Positions 23,251-35,795 are shown, counted from the first letter of the stretch. The stretch: DNA of 64,000 nucleotides from Halesus radiatus (GCA_022606495.2 JAHDVE020000052.1:1-64000); one strand, 5' to 3'. Notes: generated by a model not told the origin, from the sequence alone. Numbers and translations are program-made.

Positions 23251-24204
23251 GGTAATAAAAGCAAGTCAAGGTTTTTCAATATTCTAACCTTACGCGCCGC
23301 ATAATATTTACACCCGGATTATAAGTAAGATCTGTATGTCTCTGTGCTTCTGCCGCTAATTTATTTTACGTAGCTAGTGGTTTCATCTGAAACCAGGTAT
23401 TCTTTGGATAATATAACACACTAGAATATTGCAATTGAAGTTAGCAATTTGTAATTACTAAGTGTCGCAAGAAAACATTTTCTTTTCATTTAATAGACAC
23501 TTGACAAGCTATAACTGGGCACTAAAGCTTATTGAATGCTAAATCATAAATAAAGAAAACCAGCGTTTCTACGGAGAATTTTCCATTCGTCGAATAAAGT
23601 AATTCTATGGAAGATTCCACCTTGGATAAAACGTTTAACGCAAGACATCGCAGTGATCCCGAGTTAGTAGCACTAAAAATCCTATTTATCGAGATACCCG
23701 ATACCTCCTATGGTCCAGGGAAAAAACAAAAGAATCTCCGAGACGAGAGGTACTAAATCAGTTAGAATCTCAATGTAATGAAATTCTATACCAGAGTTGC
23801 TCACTAAAACAGTCCTCGCTTTCATCGTGCTTCTTAAAGTAGAGAATAGCAATAACAGGGCACTTTATATCTCTGCGATAACTATTAAGTTATCACGTAC
23901 TTGCACAGGCACCAATTTCAAACTCACTTTATTACACATTTGTTAGATTTTATGTATTTCGATTGATATCAATGTAAGCCGCCAACCCTCCAAATATGTT
24001 TTTCTGTTAAAATTAATAAAATGGTGAAATTTCCAGGAAATGGTTAAGTACGTAACGAGATTTTCAGTAAGATTTTACGAAATAGTTTAACTTTGTAATA
24101 GTTATGAAGAACACACGTTTTGATTTAATCTAGGGATCCTTGACCGACAAGGTGTAACAAATAACACTTGTGGATGCCTAAATTATTCATCATCTGTTTA
24201 TTTT
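23251..24204. other. Intergenic DNA, no feature
   Basis: Mixed composition; no repeat or coding match seen. Confidence 0.5.
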
Positions 24205-24540
24205 TATAGCTTTTTTTTTTACAGTAACTCCACACAGAAGATCAAGGAGGAAATAATTTCCCTCAAGGCCTATATCATCTTTGGGGATGCTGTGTGGAGG
24301 GTCTTTTTGAGGATAGGAAGGAGTGAACTTGGGTCTTGAAGAGACCCATGTTATAGGATGGAGGAAACACAGAGGCCGGCAGATCATTCCACAGCCGAGC
24401 TGTTGAACACAAGAACGAGCTAGATTGATGCCGAGATAGGAGGTGTATAAATAGGTACCTACTGCCGAGAAACGTTTCACTACAATAGCGCACCGGTCTT
24501 GGTGATTAATTACATCTCTATCCTCCCTCCATTTTACTGA
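24205..24540 (-). pseudogene. LINE 3' end (CR1/L2-like C-terminus) with poly(A) tail
   Basis: On the minus strand the frame includes STARLWNDLPASVFPPSYN and KTQVHSFLSS, the 'xARLWNxLPxSVF...FK' signature at the end of many LINE ORF2 proteins. The T-run at 24211-24220 is its poly(A) tail. A one-base frameshift separates this part from upstream coding similarity. The same family appears on the plus strand at 34055-34260. Confidence 0.75.
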
Positions 24541-24545
24541 CTGCC

Positions 24546-25003
24546 AGAAATCATGATCAAACGCTAATGATACTGCGCCCCCATATGGACTCGACTCTAC
24601 GATATCTACAAAGACAGAATTGAAAGTATTCAAAGAAAATTTCTGCATTGCCTTAATTACAGAATGAGCACACCTAAACGGGAATACGTGAACATGATCT
24701 GTATCTGTAATGTCTCCACCCTCTCTAACCGGCGAATATACCTTGACCTTATGACCCTGTATAAAGTCTGCAATAATATTATCGACTGTCCTACCTTACT
24801 CCAACTAATAAACTTTAAAGTACCGCCCAGAACAACTAGATTTTAACAATTATTCCACATTAGCCGGACGCGCACAAATGCTGGTGTCAGGGATCCAATC
24901 AGAAGAATGTGCGAGTTATTCAATCAAAATCGAACTAAGATGGATTCCAACATATTCTTTGATACATGCAGTACTTTTAAGAGAAAATTGAAAGCTGTTT
25001 TCA
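24546..25003 (+). pseudogene. Jockey-superfamily LINE, 5'-truncated C-terminal RT domain
   Basis: The frame reads YCAPIWTRLYDIYKDRIESI, QRKFLHCLNYR, then RRIYLDLMTLYKVCNNIIDC, VPPRTTR, a stop, then RTRTNAG, PIRRMCELFNQNR and FDTCSTFKRKLKAVF. This is the segment after the catalytic RT core in Jockey-like ORF2. One in-frame stop at about 24844 makes it a pseudogene. It abuts the minus-strand LINE fragment at 24205-24540, head to head. Confidence 0.8.
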
Positions 25004-26319
25004 TATAAAAATAAATAAACAAACAAACTACAACGAGCAGTGTTTACACATTGTGTACTTTTTTATTATTTAATTTGTATAACACTATTTTTAATTTAAT
25101 CATTATTTTTTTCCTTTACATTTTTGTAAAAATTATTTGTAGCTTATTTACCTCCTTTAATTAATGTGAACTTTTTCCAATTCTTTCTGTGTAACACAAT
25201 CTTAAATTCCATAATTTTTGTAAATATTTTTTTAAGGTTTATTTATCTGTATCATATTAATCAGTGAGAAATAGCTATGATGCAGGCGAGTTCTCTAGAT
25301 AATGTATATTGTTTTAATATTACTGTCTGTATCTGTATTTTCTCCTTAAATCGAAAAAAAATACAGTAAGTAAAATTAAAAAAATAAAATAATCAAAACA
25401 AATCTATACCATTAATCCATTTAAATAAATACATATTTTAAATATCCGGGATCCTATACCTTAATACGGTCAAGGGACTAAAAATCATTGTCGAATAAAA
25501 TTTCCCAAGCCGTAGAAAATCCATGTGGAAAAGCTTCGGAAAATTTTGAAGTGTTTTCAGTGAAACTATGATACCCTTTTGCTTTGGGATGTAGGAGAGC
25601 AGTATTAATACGGGAGGGAATATAAATGGAAAGATGAGCGGCAGATATACACTGCAGATGAGGTTACTAATGATGTCAAGATCAATTTCAAAAATAAAAA
25701 GGTTTCACTTTTAATTGACGATAAGAAATTATTTTCACTCCATTTTAATTCAACAGCAGTCTTATTTTGTTCCGCTGCATTCAGCGGAAACCTAAAAAAT
25801 AGGTAAAAAAATGGTATACTTGGAAAAGGGTGTCAAAAAAGGTGCCGAGGAGTCAACTACTCACATTTTCCATATAGAATGAGGTTGAATTTTTACATAT
25901 TTCCAGATTAGAACCTGTTGCCTTTCAAATTACGTAGGAAAAATATTTATCATTATACGTTTACACCTCGTCACCGTTGCAAAAGGATAAGTTAATACAT
26001 TATGAATTGCTAATTTTCACGCACGTTCGAGGTTTCTTTCAGAATTTGTAAGTATATTCTTTTCTGTAATCATATGGAATCTCCGAGATATGCCTGCCAA
26101 AGACTAAAACAAAATCTCTTTATTTTTAGGCACACATACTATTAATTGCGTGGGTGTAACGATTAAATTAATGGATATTTTAATCAAGTACTTATAATAA
26201 GATTTGTCATGTAACTAAGTAATATGTATGTATGACGTATTCGAAGAGGCCTTTCCCTTCAATCCGTGTCAGCCAAATAATTTGTCTTCCTCATAAAACT
26301 TAATGTCCGCAATTTGAAA
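25004..26319. other. AT-rich DNA following the Jockey-like LINE
   Basis: The first few hundred bases may be the LINE 3' UTR (ATAAATAAACAAACAAAC at 25010). Nothing else assigned. Confidence 0.4.
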
Positions 26320-26715
26320 AGTAGGCCTCCGCCATTCATCCTCCGCCGTAATACCCGAAAGCATGTCGAACCGGCCAAAGTCTCTTTAATCCTAACCAAT
26401 TACTCGTCGTATTATCATAAGTTAAAAATTTCCGCAACCAAACTCGGAGTGTGTAGTGTGTTAAGTTGTTGAGAAATCCGCTATTTATGATAAAAATCCT
26501 TTTGAGAAATCCACTATTTATTGAGAAAAAAGAGGACGCGAGGCTCGTCGCTCGGGACCTGCGAAAGCGATGTCGCCTGCCATTCTTCCGAATTAATTAT
26601 AACGCTATAAATTTCTGCGGAACATGCGCACAGGCGCATGAGCGCGGACACAATCGCCTCATAAGTTTTTTTTTCACACAAGTGCCGAGAATGCCTGTTG
26701 CCGGAAGATAGCTGG
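26320..26715. promoter_or_regulatory. Candidate regulatory block with homeodomain-like sites
   Basis: It holds TTTATGATAAA and TTTATTGAG close together inside near-repeats (GAGAAATCCGCTATTTATGA / GAGAAATCCACTATTTATTG), then AATTAATTATAA and CATGCGCACAGGCGCATG. Single copy. Confidence 0.3.
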
Positions 26716-27179
26716 GAATTTTTAAATTGATGGATTTATTTCTGAGTTGACTTATCAAACATTACCGGGTGGAGTACTTTTCAATTATTTGACTTTGACC
26801 AAAGCGAGTTTATACATTAATATTTATTTATAAATAGTTATTGATCCCTGATGCAGTCGTAAAGTAATAATATACAATAATTTCCACTAAACCCAATTCT
26901 ACATAAATAGTAAGTCTTTGCTTTGAGGTAATAATCAATTTTAGTTCAATATACCCCCAAAATTGTGTAACAAAAAAGATTTACGAAGACTATGTGAATC
27001 CAAAATTATAGCATAGGTTCCTCCTAAACAAATCATTTAAGTACAAATATTATAATCTCGTCTAAGGATAACCTCTAACTTTAAAATACCTCAGTAAACA
27101 GCAATTATTACAAAAATATAAAGATAGAAAGGTATAGGAGGATAATTCATGCAAAAAAAATCTACTCATTTTATGCGTT

Positions 27180-27540
27180 TTTTTAACTAACCTTTTTTGT
27201 GGAAATGATTTTTCGCGATGTGGCTGATGCCTACGCCAGTCCCTAGACCAGGAGATGGGGAACACGCTAAACGGTATACCCGGTACACGATACATGCTAC
27301 ACGCTACACGGTGTGGGAGAAGAATGGGTAAAAACCGATCAGACAATGCACCTTCTGGACAAGAGCTAAATAAATTCTTAAACAACAGCGTAATCGGCGC
27401 TACCCATCGCTCCGACAAGGCATTGTAGAGGTCTCGCCTTGAGAGGGCACTGCGCTGAGGAAGGGTCCATCTTCTGTCAGACTGGCCCTCGAGGTTCAAT
27501 GGTGTGGGAGGGACACTGGCCACTGGATACTCACGCTGGG
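27180..27540. other. GC-richer block, unassigned
   Basis: It has a locally repetitive TACACGATACATGCTACACG region. The minus-strand 153-codon frame has no recognisable domain; a decayed transposon end or regulatory DNA are both possible. Confidence 0.25.
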
Positions 27541-28319
27541 AGCGAGAAGAAATCCACTTAATACCGAATAAAAATCGAGGAAAATTGATGGTCCATGGGA
27601 TAAGAGAATGATAATTTTGTGAACATAGAAAAATGTTTCGCGGTGGATTAGCCGAGCATCATTTACCAATATTCATATTTCATTTCCAAATTCCGCTTCA
27701 ATACATTCCCCAATATTAGTAGACAATTAGCTGGAGATCTATTAAAAAGAAACATTTATGGTCCTTAATGTGGCTGGTAAACAAGACCACTTCATGTTTA
27801 AACTATTGGTTCCTATCTAATGAAATAACTCATTTTAAGAATAAAGCAAATATTCCAAAGTTAATGGAACTATGTTTTCTCAAATATTTGTGAAAATAAT
27901 GAGGCTGAAGGAAAGGGGAAGAACATGTTAAGAAGAAGACAATAAAATGCATCATTTTAATTTTAAAATAACGCGTTTGAAAGCTTCATCCTTTAAAGAA
28001 ATAATTTTGAATGACATGTTACCTACCAATAACCTTGAACATATTTTACATTGTAATACTATTGCAACGTGAATATAATTAATTTATTTATTCTTGAAAT
28101 TTGATTCTAATTAGCGTGACTTTCGACTTGATTTAAAAAAAATGTATTTTGAATATCATTTGATATATGAATTTACTATTTCAACAATCAATTAAAACTG
28201 GAATCATTCCGTACCACCGGGGGATTTTAGAAACTATCTTGTAAGGAAGGTGGAATAGATTAAGTGAAAGCAGAAGATGAAAGTGGTATATCTATTCAAT
28301 TAAAAAAAAATTAAAAATT

Positions 28320-28570
28320 CCACTCTGACACAATTCTCCGTTACAGCTTGGGTAAGTAATCACGGCTCGCATTGTTTAATACGGATCAAGCGCCCCTCTG
28401 CCTCTGCTGGAGCATGTGTCCCCGGTGCATGTGTGCGCTGGTAGTTGCTTAGAGACTCGGTACCTCAACTGGCTGCCGGGTACCTCCAATAAAATAAGAG
28501 TAAATCCGAAGCACACACCTGGCAATTCCGGCAGTTTCTAAAGCGCATACCGATAGGGCGCAGGCCCCAA
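28320..28570. promoter_or_regulatory. GC-richer single-copy block (candidate regulatory)
   Basis: It includes GTGCATGTGTGCGCTGG and two CGGTACCTC/GGGTACCTCC words. No repeat match, no ORF. Confidence 0.25.
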
Positions 28571-30717
28571 TTTTATAGGCGCGGATTTTCAATCATGATA
28601 CGGAATTTATTGCAATAAATTTTTCATTATTTGATTTCAAATAAGGAACTTGATTGAAAAATATAAAGGATTTAAAAAAAAACTGTATATTCATATAGAT
28701 CAAAAAACGCTGGTTCTGAATATGCAGATAAGTTTTATTATATGTATTGTTAGGTAGAATGAATAAATTGTCATTTTAAAACGATTAAAACCCGGCTTAA
28801 ACGCCCTGTGATTGGTTCCTTGATTATGGATTCCTTCCCCTCTCTCCTTATCCCTTTCCTACCCGGGACATTTTTTTAAACTGTGGTTTTTGTTTACATT
28901 TTACAAAAGAAAAAAATACAATGCAAAAATTCCCAATAAGCTACTATTTTGTAGTTTGTCTAACGGAGACTTGTTATTCAAACTCAAAATTTACAGATAA
29001 GTTTACAAAATACATATATGTATGTATAAAATAAAAATGAAAACAAAAAACACATGTAACAAACTTACAACGTAAATATTTCTCAAGAATCTTTCTCAAA
29101 AATATTTCTACGAAGATATGTAAAAAAAAATTTTTTTTAAATAAAAACATAAACTAAATCATAAATAAAATAATATTTCCTTTTTCAGCTAGCCAAGTTT
29201 TCGATATATTTAATAATTGTTTAGTTTTAATAAAGTTTTTTTTTATTTAGGCGGGTAACATACGAGTATTTATGCAGCTAGGAATCGTGTGATCTAAAGT
29301 TCTTTGTCCATATTTGTTTGAATGCGTAGGAACAATTTGTCCTTCACTAAAATTGAGACGAGTATTGTAAGTGTGCTCTAATCTAATTGTATTATATATA
29401 TATATAATGCGCTGAAATAAAATTTTGCAGCACAGAATTGATCTTACTGAAAGAATTTTGAGACTCATGTAGAGATAAAAAATATGTTATTTTTAAAATA
29501 GTTGCTCATGTATGTACTCATGTACAAACAAATATCTTTAAATGTTTTCATATACTACGTGTGAAAATTTACACTATGTTGAGTATGATACAATATTATA
29601 ACACCATATTTATTTTTCCGTTGAGGGTTGGTTAGAATAAATTGAAACTAGGCAGTAAATCCTTCCATAAAATATATGTACATATATATACAAATAGTAA
29701 GTATGATGATTTTTAATGAAGAGTAAATATAATTAGTCTGCGGAAACTGACAAACCTTAGAACGCTCCCTCACGGGTTGGTCGGCCGCGTTCGTTGAATG
29801 CCGCACTGCGTGTACTTGCACACGGGTTACCACCGCGTTACCTATACAAAATGTTTCAAAAGTACTAATGTTTTTTTTTTTAATTCTTGCTAATTATTTA
29901 TTTTGAATTTTTTTGATTTCACATCGACCAATATGGGAATGGCCTTAGGTACTGTTAACCGACAAAACCGAGGTACGTATGACGTCACGCGTACCCCGCT
30001 AGACTTTGATAATTGTTAATTAAGTTAGAAGCAAAACGAGTATTTAGGTTAAACGGTGAATGTTCATAATTACAGATAATGTTTTTACTCAATTTCCTTA
30101 TTAGCAGATCTATGTATGTTCCTGTCTAGGAAAACGTATGCAAAATTTCAAATACAAAACAGTAGTCACGTGTGGTGGAGAGTCATGAGACATGGGCAAT
30201 ATTTATTGCAAACCACTAGCAACTTTTCATATTTTATTGTTCTTTGAATGATCTTTGGGCTTGGTATAAAGTATTGTGAAAAGGAACGCGATAAAACAAC
30301 CGCACGGCAAACCGAGAGATTAACCTTCTTCCTCGATTTACCATTGATTCGTGGATAGATAAAACCCTCGCAAGCAGTTTACTATTTATACTGAGCAAAC
30401 ATTAACATGGCTTGGTTTTAAACGATTTTATTCAAGAAGAGGGAAAAATCCAGTAGATTTCTGATTCACATAAGTTTTTGTTTAACTAATAAATGCTTAG
30501 GGAGGACACCTGCATATAACATATACACTTAATATTACCTACGTTGCACAGGGTTACGATTTTTATCGATATCAAATCGGGAAATTGAAAAAAAAATATT
30601 GTTGTAGGGAGTGCTATCACTATATACATTCTTATTCAAAATTATGGGATCAGTTTTGTGCCGCGATATTTCCCGAATTAAACATTATATGTAAATGATC
30701 GACATAGTAATTGAAAG
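28571..30717. other. AT-rich intergenic DNA
   Basis: A CRE palindrome TGACGTCA (29980-29987) sits within a longer imperfect palindrome (29972-29995). A GC-richer patch lies at 29740-29840. No gene seen. Confidence 0.4.
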
Positions 30718-31034
30718 AGGAGGTCCAAAAGTATCGAATCTCACCGCTAGATCGCTCATAGTTGCGCAAACGACCGCTTGAGTGCTCGCGCCGTCAAGCA
30801 GCAATTTCACGCCAGTTGTGAGTAAATGGCTACTATGCTACACACGGTTTTCTGTGTTTGCGAGTTCTGTAAAACTGAGTTATATTTAGCATGGAACCTC
30901 TAAATAGAAAGAGCATTTATCATTCGTATCACCAATTTGAGCAAACTGGATATCACTGTAAAGGAAAAACCGCGTGTATCAGAAAAGAAGGTGCCAATTT
31001 GAGGTTATCATTTTTGATAGCCCCGTATAAATAA
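30718..31034 (+). pseudogene. Mariner-like transposon, 5' relic
   Basis: GGTCCAAAAGTATCGAATCT at 30722 resembles a mariner terminal repeat. From 30891 a 47-codon frame gives SIYHSYHQFEQTGYHCKGK, matching the 'W...F..TG...KGK' end of the Tc1/mariner DNA-binding domain; the next bases give RVSEKKV in another frame, as expected for the RP(R)VSEE segment after a frameshift. No catalytic domain or right end was seen. Confidence 0.45.
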
Positions 31035-31399
31035 ATTTACAGATATGTGAAAGAAAATCTGGCTCCTAAATTAAGTTATATTTTCAAACTGCCTTTAAAA
31101 AACCGCACATCAAATTGGCACATGCTGGGGTAGCCCCGACTATTGATAACAGCAGCAGTCAACAGTGGTACCCTTCTCCCCATACCCTTACCTTCCAACC
31201 CACCTTCCTTCCGAGGGACAATTAAAACAACCACCCTGTACTACCTGCTATGCTAATATAGGGTGTATTGAAATTATCTTCCGGCCAACAGACTTATTTC
31301 TTAATATAAACTTACCAGTTATTAATAGCAAGAATGATATTTGTTGTGCCACATTGAAAACGAAATCATTCAAGCACTATGAAAGAAGTAGAGAGTTTT

Positions 31400-31790
31400 A
31401 TTTTCAAACATTATCTCCATACAGCCTGGCATCTTTCGGGGATGCCGTATGGAGGGTTTAAGTAAAGGAAGGAGGTCAAGTTCTGGGAAGGAAAAGGGTA
31501 TGAAGGGAAGGTAAGAAGATGGGGTCCAGTGTGTCCAAGAATGACGGACTTATTAATCCATCCCCCCCAATGCGGTTCAAGACGATGGGTCGAGAGAGTC
31601 CGGCTGGAAAGCTCAAGGAATGTCTCTCGACCGCCCAGCTGTTTGTCAGACAATCCTCACCCAATGAACTCGGGTACCCCTGCTGAGTCACAAAACATAG
31701 CGAATCACTTGGGATGACCAATTGCGGAGGTATTGATTATCCAATGAATGGTACCCGGGGCGGCGTTACCCATACCCGCCTCCCAAATTG
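31400..31790 (-). pseudogene. Possible LINE 3' end
   Basis: Bases 31415-31500 resemble the 3' end of the LINE at 24205 (GGGATGCCGTATGGAGGGT against GGGATGCTGTGTGGAGGGT). Upstream of that, on the minus strand, the block is GC-richer with short overlapping ORFs that I cannot assign. This could be a related LINE with a divergent 3' region. Confidence 0.35.
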
Positions 31791-32759
31791 ATTCTTCGAT
31801 AACGAATCATTTTATGAATTTGATTTTTATATATAATCTATCAATTTTAATGGAGAACAGACATTTAAAAAAATTATTTAAGGCAGGTGTACTGAAAACG
31901 TGTGTTTGTACCAGAAATATGAACCATTTTTAATTTCCTCATCTATATGATTGAATTATTTTAAAGGAGGTGTTCGTCGTTTTGTAAAATGGCTTTATGG
32001 CGGTATTTCATTAAAATGACATTGTAGAAATTAACCATGCATCATTAAATTTTTTTCTATTATATAAAAAAACTTCACTTTCCAATTGTTTAAAACATCA
32101 TTTAAAAAAACCTATTTTAGGAGAAAAAAAATATTTTACGAAGCTATTAAAAATAAATTTTATTTGTTATTTTTTACGTTTGTTTTCTGATCACCGTGTT
32201 ATGAAATGTATTATTAAACTGTCTAATAAAAATCTGTACTCAACGATGAATACAACCATCCGCGGTTCCAGAAAGCCCTAACACCCTTCTTTTATCTCAA
32301 AAGAGTTTTACATTTAACCATCTACTGCACACGGGCGGTATTAGGGTTTCCTGGTGAGATGCACCTCGACGGGTGTAGCGCAGATGCTGCTTATGAATCT
32401 GTGCACAGCTGCTTGGCTCGCGACCAAAGGACGTTTGCCAAATGAATCTACCTATTATACTCTATAGACACAAGTAATGTGATTTACTTGTGTTGGAAGG
32501 TACTTTTAATAATTTGTATTGGGGGAAGGAAGATATGAATTTTGGATCATTCTAAATTGTTCATTTTTATCCAGGTAATATACAAACAAATATTAATAAT
32601 AATAGTTGTAATGTATAATAATTATTTTACCTACCTAATATTTTAAATCAAATATTATAGCCAAAATCCCTTAAGTGTACTATTATAAGTGCACTATTTC
32701 AATTGATTTTTTTTTGTAGTACGAATGTGTGTACGTATTTTGTTACTTTAGTAAAATAA
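31791..32759. other. AT-rich DNA, no feature
   Basis: The patch 32260-32430 is GC-richer and unrepeated; otherwise nothing. Confidence 0.45.
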
Positions 32760-32930
32760 TTTATTCATTGAAGAAGATAATAAGTACATATTAACAAATC
32801 TCTTTGAAACATAAAACAAGAAAAGATACATACATTAAAAAGGTAACGGTCGCAATAGGCACTTAATCCCAGATCCTTTAGTCTTACGGGGATTGTCATC
32901 TCTACCAATTTAGATATTGCAATCTAATTC
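32760..32930 (-). mobile_element. tRNA-derived SINE, family G, decayed
   Basis: On the minus strand a tRNA-like head (TAGAGATGACAATCCC, CTAAAGGATCTGGGATTAAG) precedes the F-type tail (TTATCTTCTTCAATGAAT). It has more changes than the copy at 59585. Confidence 0.55.
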
Positions 32931-33173
32931 CTTACGTCACTTTTATCAATCTCATACCTCAATTTAAGAATGATCAATATTATCTTAAATAAATTCGCCA
33001 ATTTTTGGCTGCTATCTTTTTTTACGATTGCAAAGTTTTACCAGAATATATTTGTAACCCAGATAGTGCCTCGAATGATTTATTTTATTTACCTATCCGA
33101 TTTTTATCTATATTGGACATCATTGGACCTAAAAAAAAAAATATATATGGATAATAATTCTTTGTCTTAGCTT

Positions 33174-33300
33174 AAATACATTCTTGAATATAATGGAAAC
33201 AGTCACTATATCATTTGTATTAGCGTCTTGCAATATTAAATACACTCTTGAATATAATGGAAACAATCACTCTATCATTTGTATTAGCGTCTTGCAATAT
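33174..33300. repeat. 64-bp tandem duplication
   Basis: Two units starting at about 33174 and 33238 (period 64) share TTGAATATAATGGAAACA and TCATTTGTATTAGCGTCTTG with only a few differences. Confidence 0.85.
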
Positions 33301-33524
33301 ATCGTAAGGAATAAATACAGTTAGCTTCTTTTTTTCAATTTAACATTAAATTTAGTTTCGATAATTTAACTTCATCTCTTTATATGGTCTATAAATAATG
33401 TGTAATGATGGCCTGTCCAAAAAGAGAAAATAAATGTTAAAAAAAAAAATAATAATAATGAATTCGTCGAATAGACGTAATATAAGAATAATATAAGAAT
33501 ACGAAATAATATTTGAAGTAATAT

Positions 33525-33566
33525 TGCTATAAAAATCATCCGATTATTATTATTATTATTATTGAC
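33525..33566 (+). repeat. L2-like LINE terminal tail
   Basis: GCTATAAAAATCATCCG followed by (ATT)n matches the last ~25 bases and tail of the L2 copies. The preceding AT-rich DNA does not align. Confidence 0.45.
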
Positions 33567-33626
33567 TTTTCTGTGTAGTGTAGAATGAATGTTCAATTTA
33601 TTAGATTAACTTATTGAATCTTATAA

Positions 33627-33690
33627 ACCTCATTTTCCATGTTTCATTGAGATTTGTTAATTTTATCTTGTTTAATGATTAAATACTACA
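33627..33690 (+). repeat. SINE family F tail only
   Basis: TTCCATGTTTCATTGAGATT then GTTTAATGATTAAATACTAC matches the family F tail; the head is missing. Confidence 0.5.
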
Positions 33691-34054
33691 AGGAAGGTTT
33701 ATAAGCTTCAATAAGTTATTCCAATAAATAGAAGTAAAATAAATTGTTACCTTGGCATTGATCGTGCCAGCCTTGCCCCAAATCTCCAACGAGAAATGAT
33801 AAACTAAAACCTGTGTTAAAACCCGTATCAGAGGAAATCTTTCAGTAAAAGACACAATGATATATAGCATGATTTTTATTATGTGTGGAATACCTTTTTA
33901 AATGATAGTAAATTAAAATGTGCAAAGAAACGTTAAATTACCCACATTGAAAGGGTAAGCATTGTATTTGCAAACCTCCATGTATGTCAATTTACAATTC
34001 CGATACGTATTAGGTAAATTTGCTGGAAAATAAATAAATATTGCGATTTTTATT

Positions 34055-34260
34055 TATACCTATACGGTTGTTATTTTTCACGCGAGAACGGGCGACTTCT
34101 ACGATTCGTTCTTATATTCAGCAGCTCGACTATGGAATAATTTGCCGGCTTCTGTATTTACTCCCTTCTATAACACGGGTTTCACCAAGACCCAGGTTCA
34201 CTTATTTCATTCATCAATTAAACATTCCAAAATAAAATATGTCCTTTGTGGAGTTCAATC
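34055..34260 (+). pseudogene. LINE C-terminal fragment, same family as 24205-24540
   Basis: The frame reads SAARLWNNLPASVFTPFY and TKTQVHLFHSS, aligning with the copy at 24205-24540. The upstream segment RERATSTIRSY is in another frame, so there is at least one frameshift. Confidence 0.7.
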
Positions 34261-34904
34261 AAAATCAGAACCAAGAGTTTATAGATAAGCTAGCAAAATA
34301 CAACTTCTTTTAATACAAATATCAAAGTATACATATTACATAAGAAACATTTCTTATTTATTTATATTGGGTTTTAACTGATGTTGTCATTTACTTTTTC
34401 TTACGTACCTATATAATGTGTACAAATATTTTAAAGTTTATATACGTTTAATAAAAAAAAATTACAATATTTTCCTTTGAATACTTAACACAATCAGATA
34501 TTTAACTCATAATTTGCATATTCATATTGACTCACATCTCTAATAGTTATTTTTGCACATGCAGTTAGATCAGTCGCCTTAGGATGGAGCTGTCAGCAGT
34601 TTGGAGCCGTTGCGCGGTGATACTATAAGCTGAGTCGCGTGCCGTTCAAAGTGCACCGGCAAAACTATTTGCAACAGTCATCAAGTCATCATGTTTCTTT
34701 TAAGAGTTATTTTTTCGTAGAACAATCACGATTCTTAAAATACGAAACCAATAATAATTAAATGAAGTTAAGATTTGTACTTTTATTATAAAATGAAAAA
34801 CCACACCAATATTATTTATTTATTTTTGTTTTGAAACATTTACAGAGTATTAAGGTAATCATATTTATAAAATTAATATTGGGTGCTGATTGCCAACAGT
34901 ATGA

Positions 34905-35062
34905 AAGATCTATAGTCCCTCGTATCGTAGTACGTATGAAAAATAAGCTAATGATGAATGTAAGTAAGTCTAAAGTCATGGTGTTTGAAAGAGAGAGTGC
35001 GAAAGCAGTGTGCAATATAGTTGTGAATAATGAATACTTGGAGCAGGTCGACGAGTTTATAA
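34905..35062 (+). pseudogene. LINE A, RT segment before the L2 insertion
   Basis: The frame reads RMKNKLMMNVSKSKVMVFER and ends EYLEQVDEF, the region just after the catalytic centre in many arthropod LINE reverse transcriptases (LN..KSKVMVF). It continues after the nested L2 tail at 35158. The 5' part of the element is missing. Confidence 0.8.
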
Positions 35063-35157
35063 TAATAATAATCGGATGATTTTTATAGCACCGTTTTTGT
35101 GAAAAATCACCTCAAGGGCGCTGTACAAATCTTACTTCCTATTCTTACATTATTCCT
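35063..35157 (-). repeat. L2-like LINE 3' fragment nested in LINE A
   Basis: (AAT)n, CGGATGATTTTTATAGCACC and GGGCGCTGTACAAAT form an antisense L2 3' end. It interrupts the LINE A coding frame between VDEF and YLGSMFTRDG. Confidence 0.8.
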
Positions 35158-35795
35158 ATTATGTATTTGGGAAGTATGTTTACGAGAGATGGAAAGACTG
35201 ATAGGGATATTGAAAGAAGGGCGAATGCAGGAAACTCCATTAACGGAGGACTGAACGAGGTTGGTGCAAACAAAAAGTTGTCCAAAGAAGCGAAGCTAGC
35301 AGTCCACAATGGAGTGCTGATACCAAAACTGATGTATGGCAGTGAGGTATGGAACTGGCAGAGGAAGGATGAAAATAGAATAATGCTTTAGAAATGAGAT
35401 CTCTGAGACGAATGTGTGGTAAAACCATGTATGATCGTGTGAAGAATGTTGAGATTCATAAAGAATGCAAGGCTGATGTAAGCGTAGTGAGCAAGATTAA
35501 GAAAGGGACGCTTAAATGGTTTGGGCATATAAGGTGGAAGGAGAATATATGACGCGAATGTGAGTGGAATAAGAAGCCGGGGAAGTCCGAGGAAGACATG
35601 GTACAATCAAGTGAATCGAATACTTGAGTCGGGCCATGTCAGAAGTCGGAACAACAGAAGATAATGTATGAGACGTTGTATGAAAGTGAATGAAGCAAGA
35701 AGTGTGTGACAAGATCGAGTTGTTTGGCGGTCCGTCCCCTCTGCCTACCTAGAAACAGCGCAATGGTTAGTTAGTTAGTTAGTTAATATTGGGGA
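35158..35795 (+). pseudogene. LINE A, C-terminal RT region and 3' end
   Basis: The frame resumes with YLGSMFTRDGKTDRDIERRA, then AKLAVHNGVLIPKLMYGSEV, a TAG near 35389, and further similarity in shifted frames (RRMCGKTMYDRVKN, KWFGHIRWKEN, SRGSPRKTWYNQ, RILESGHVRSRNN). It ends in GGTTAGTTAGTTAGTTAGTTAA. This is the longest copy of the family in the window and the best source for its features: RT thumb/connection, then a Cys-poor tail with GRPRKTW. Confidence 0.85.

Noticed and set aside
27062..27523. 153-codon minus-strand frame
   Set aside because: No recognisable motif and no support from splice signals or codon bias; kept only as an unassigned GC-rich block.
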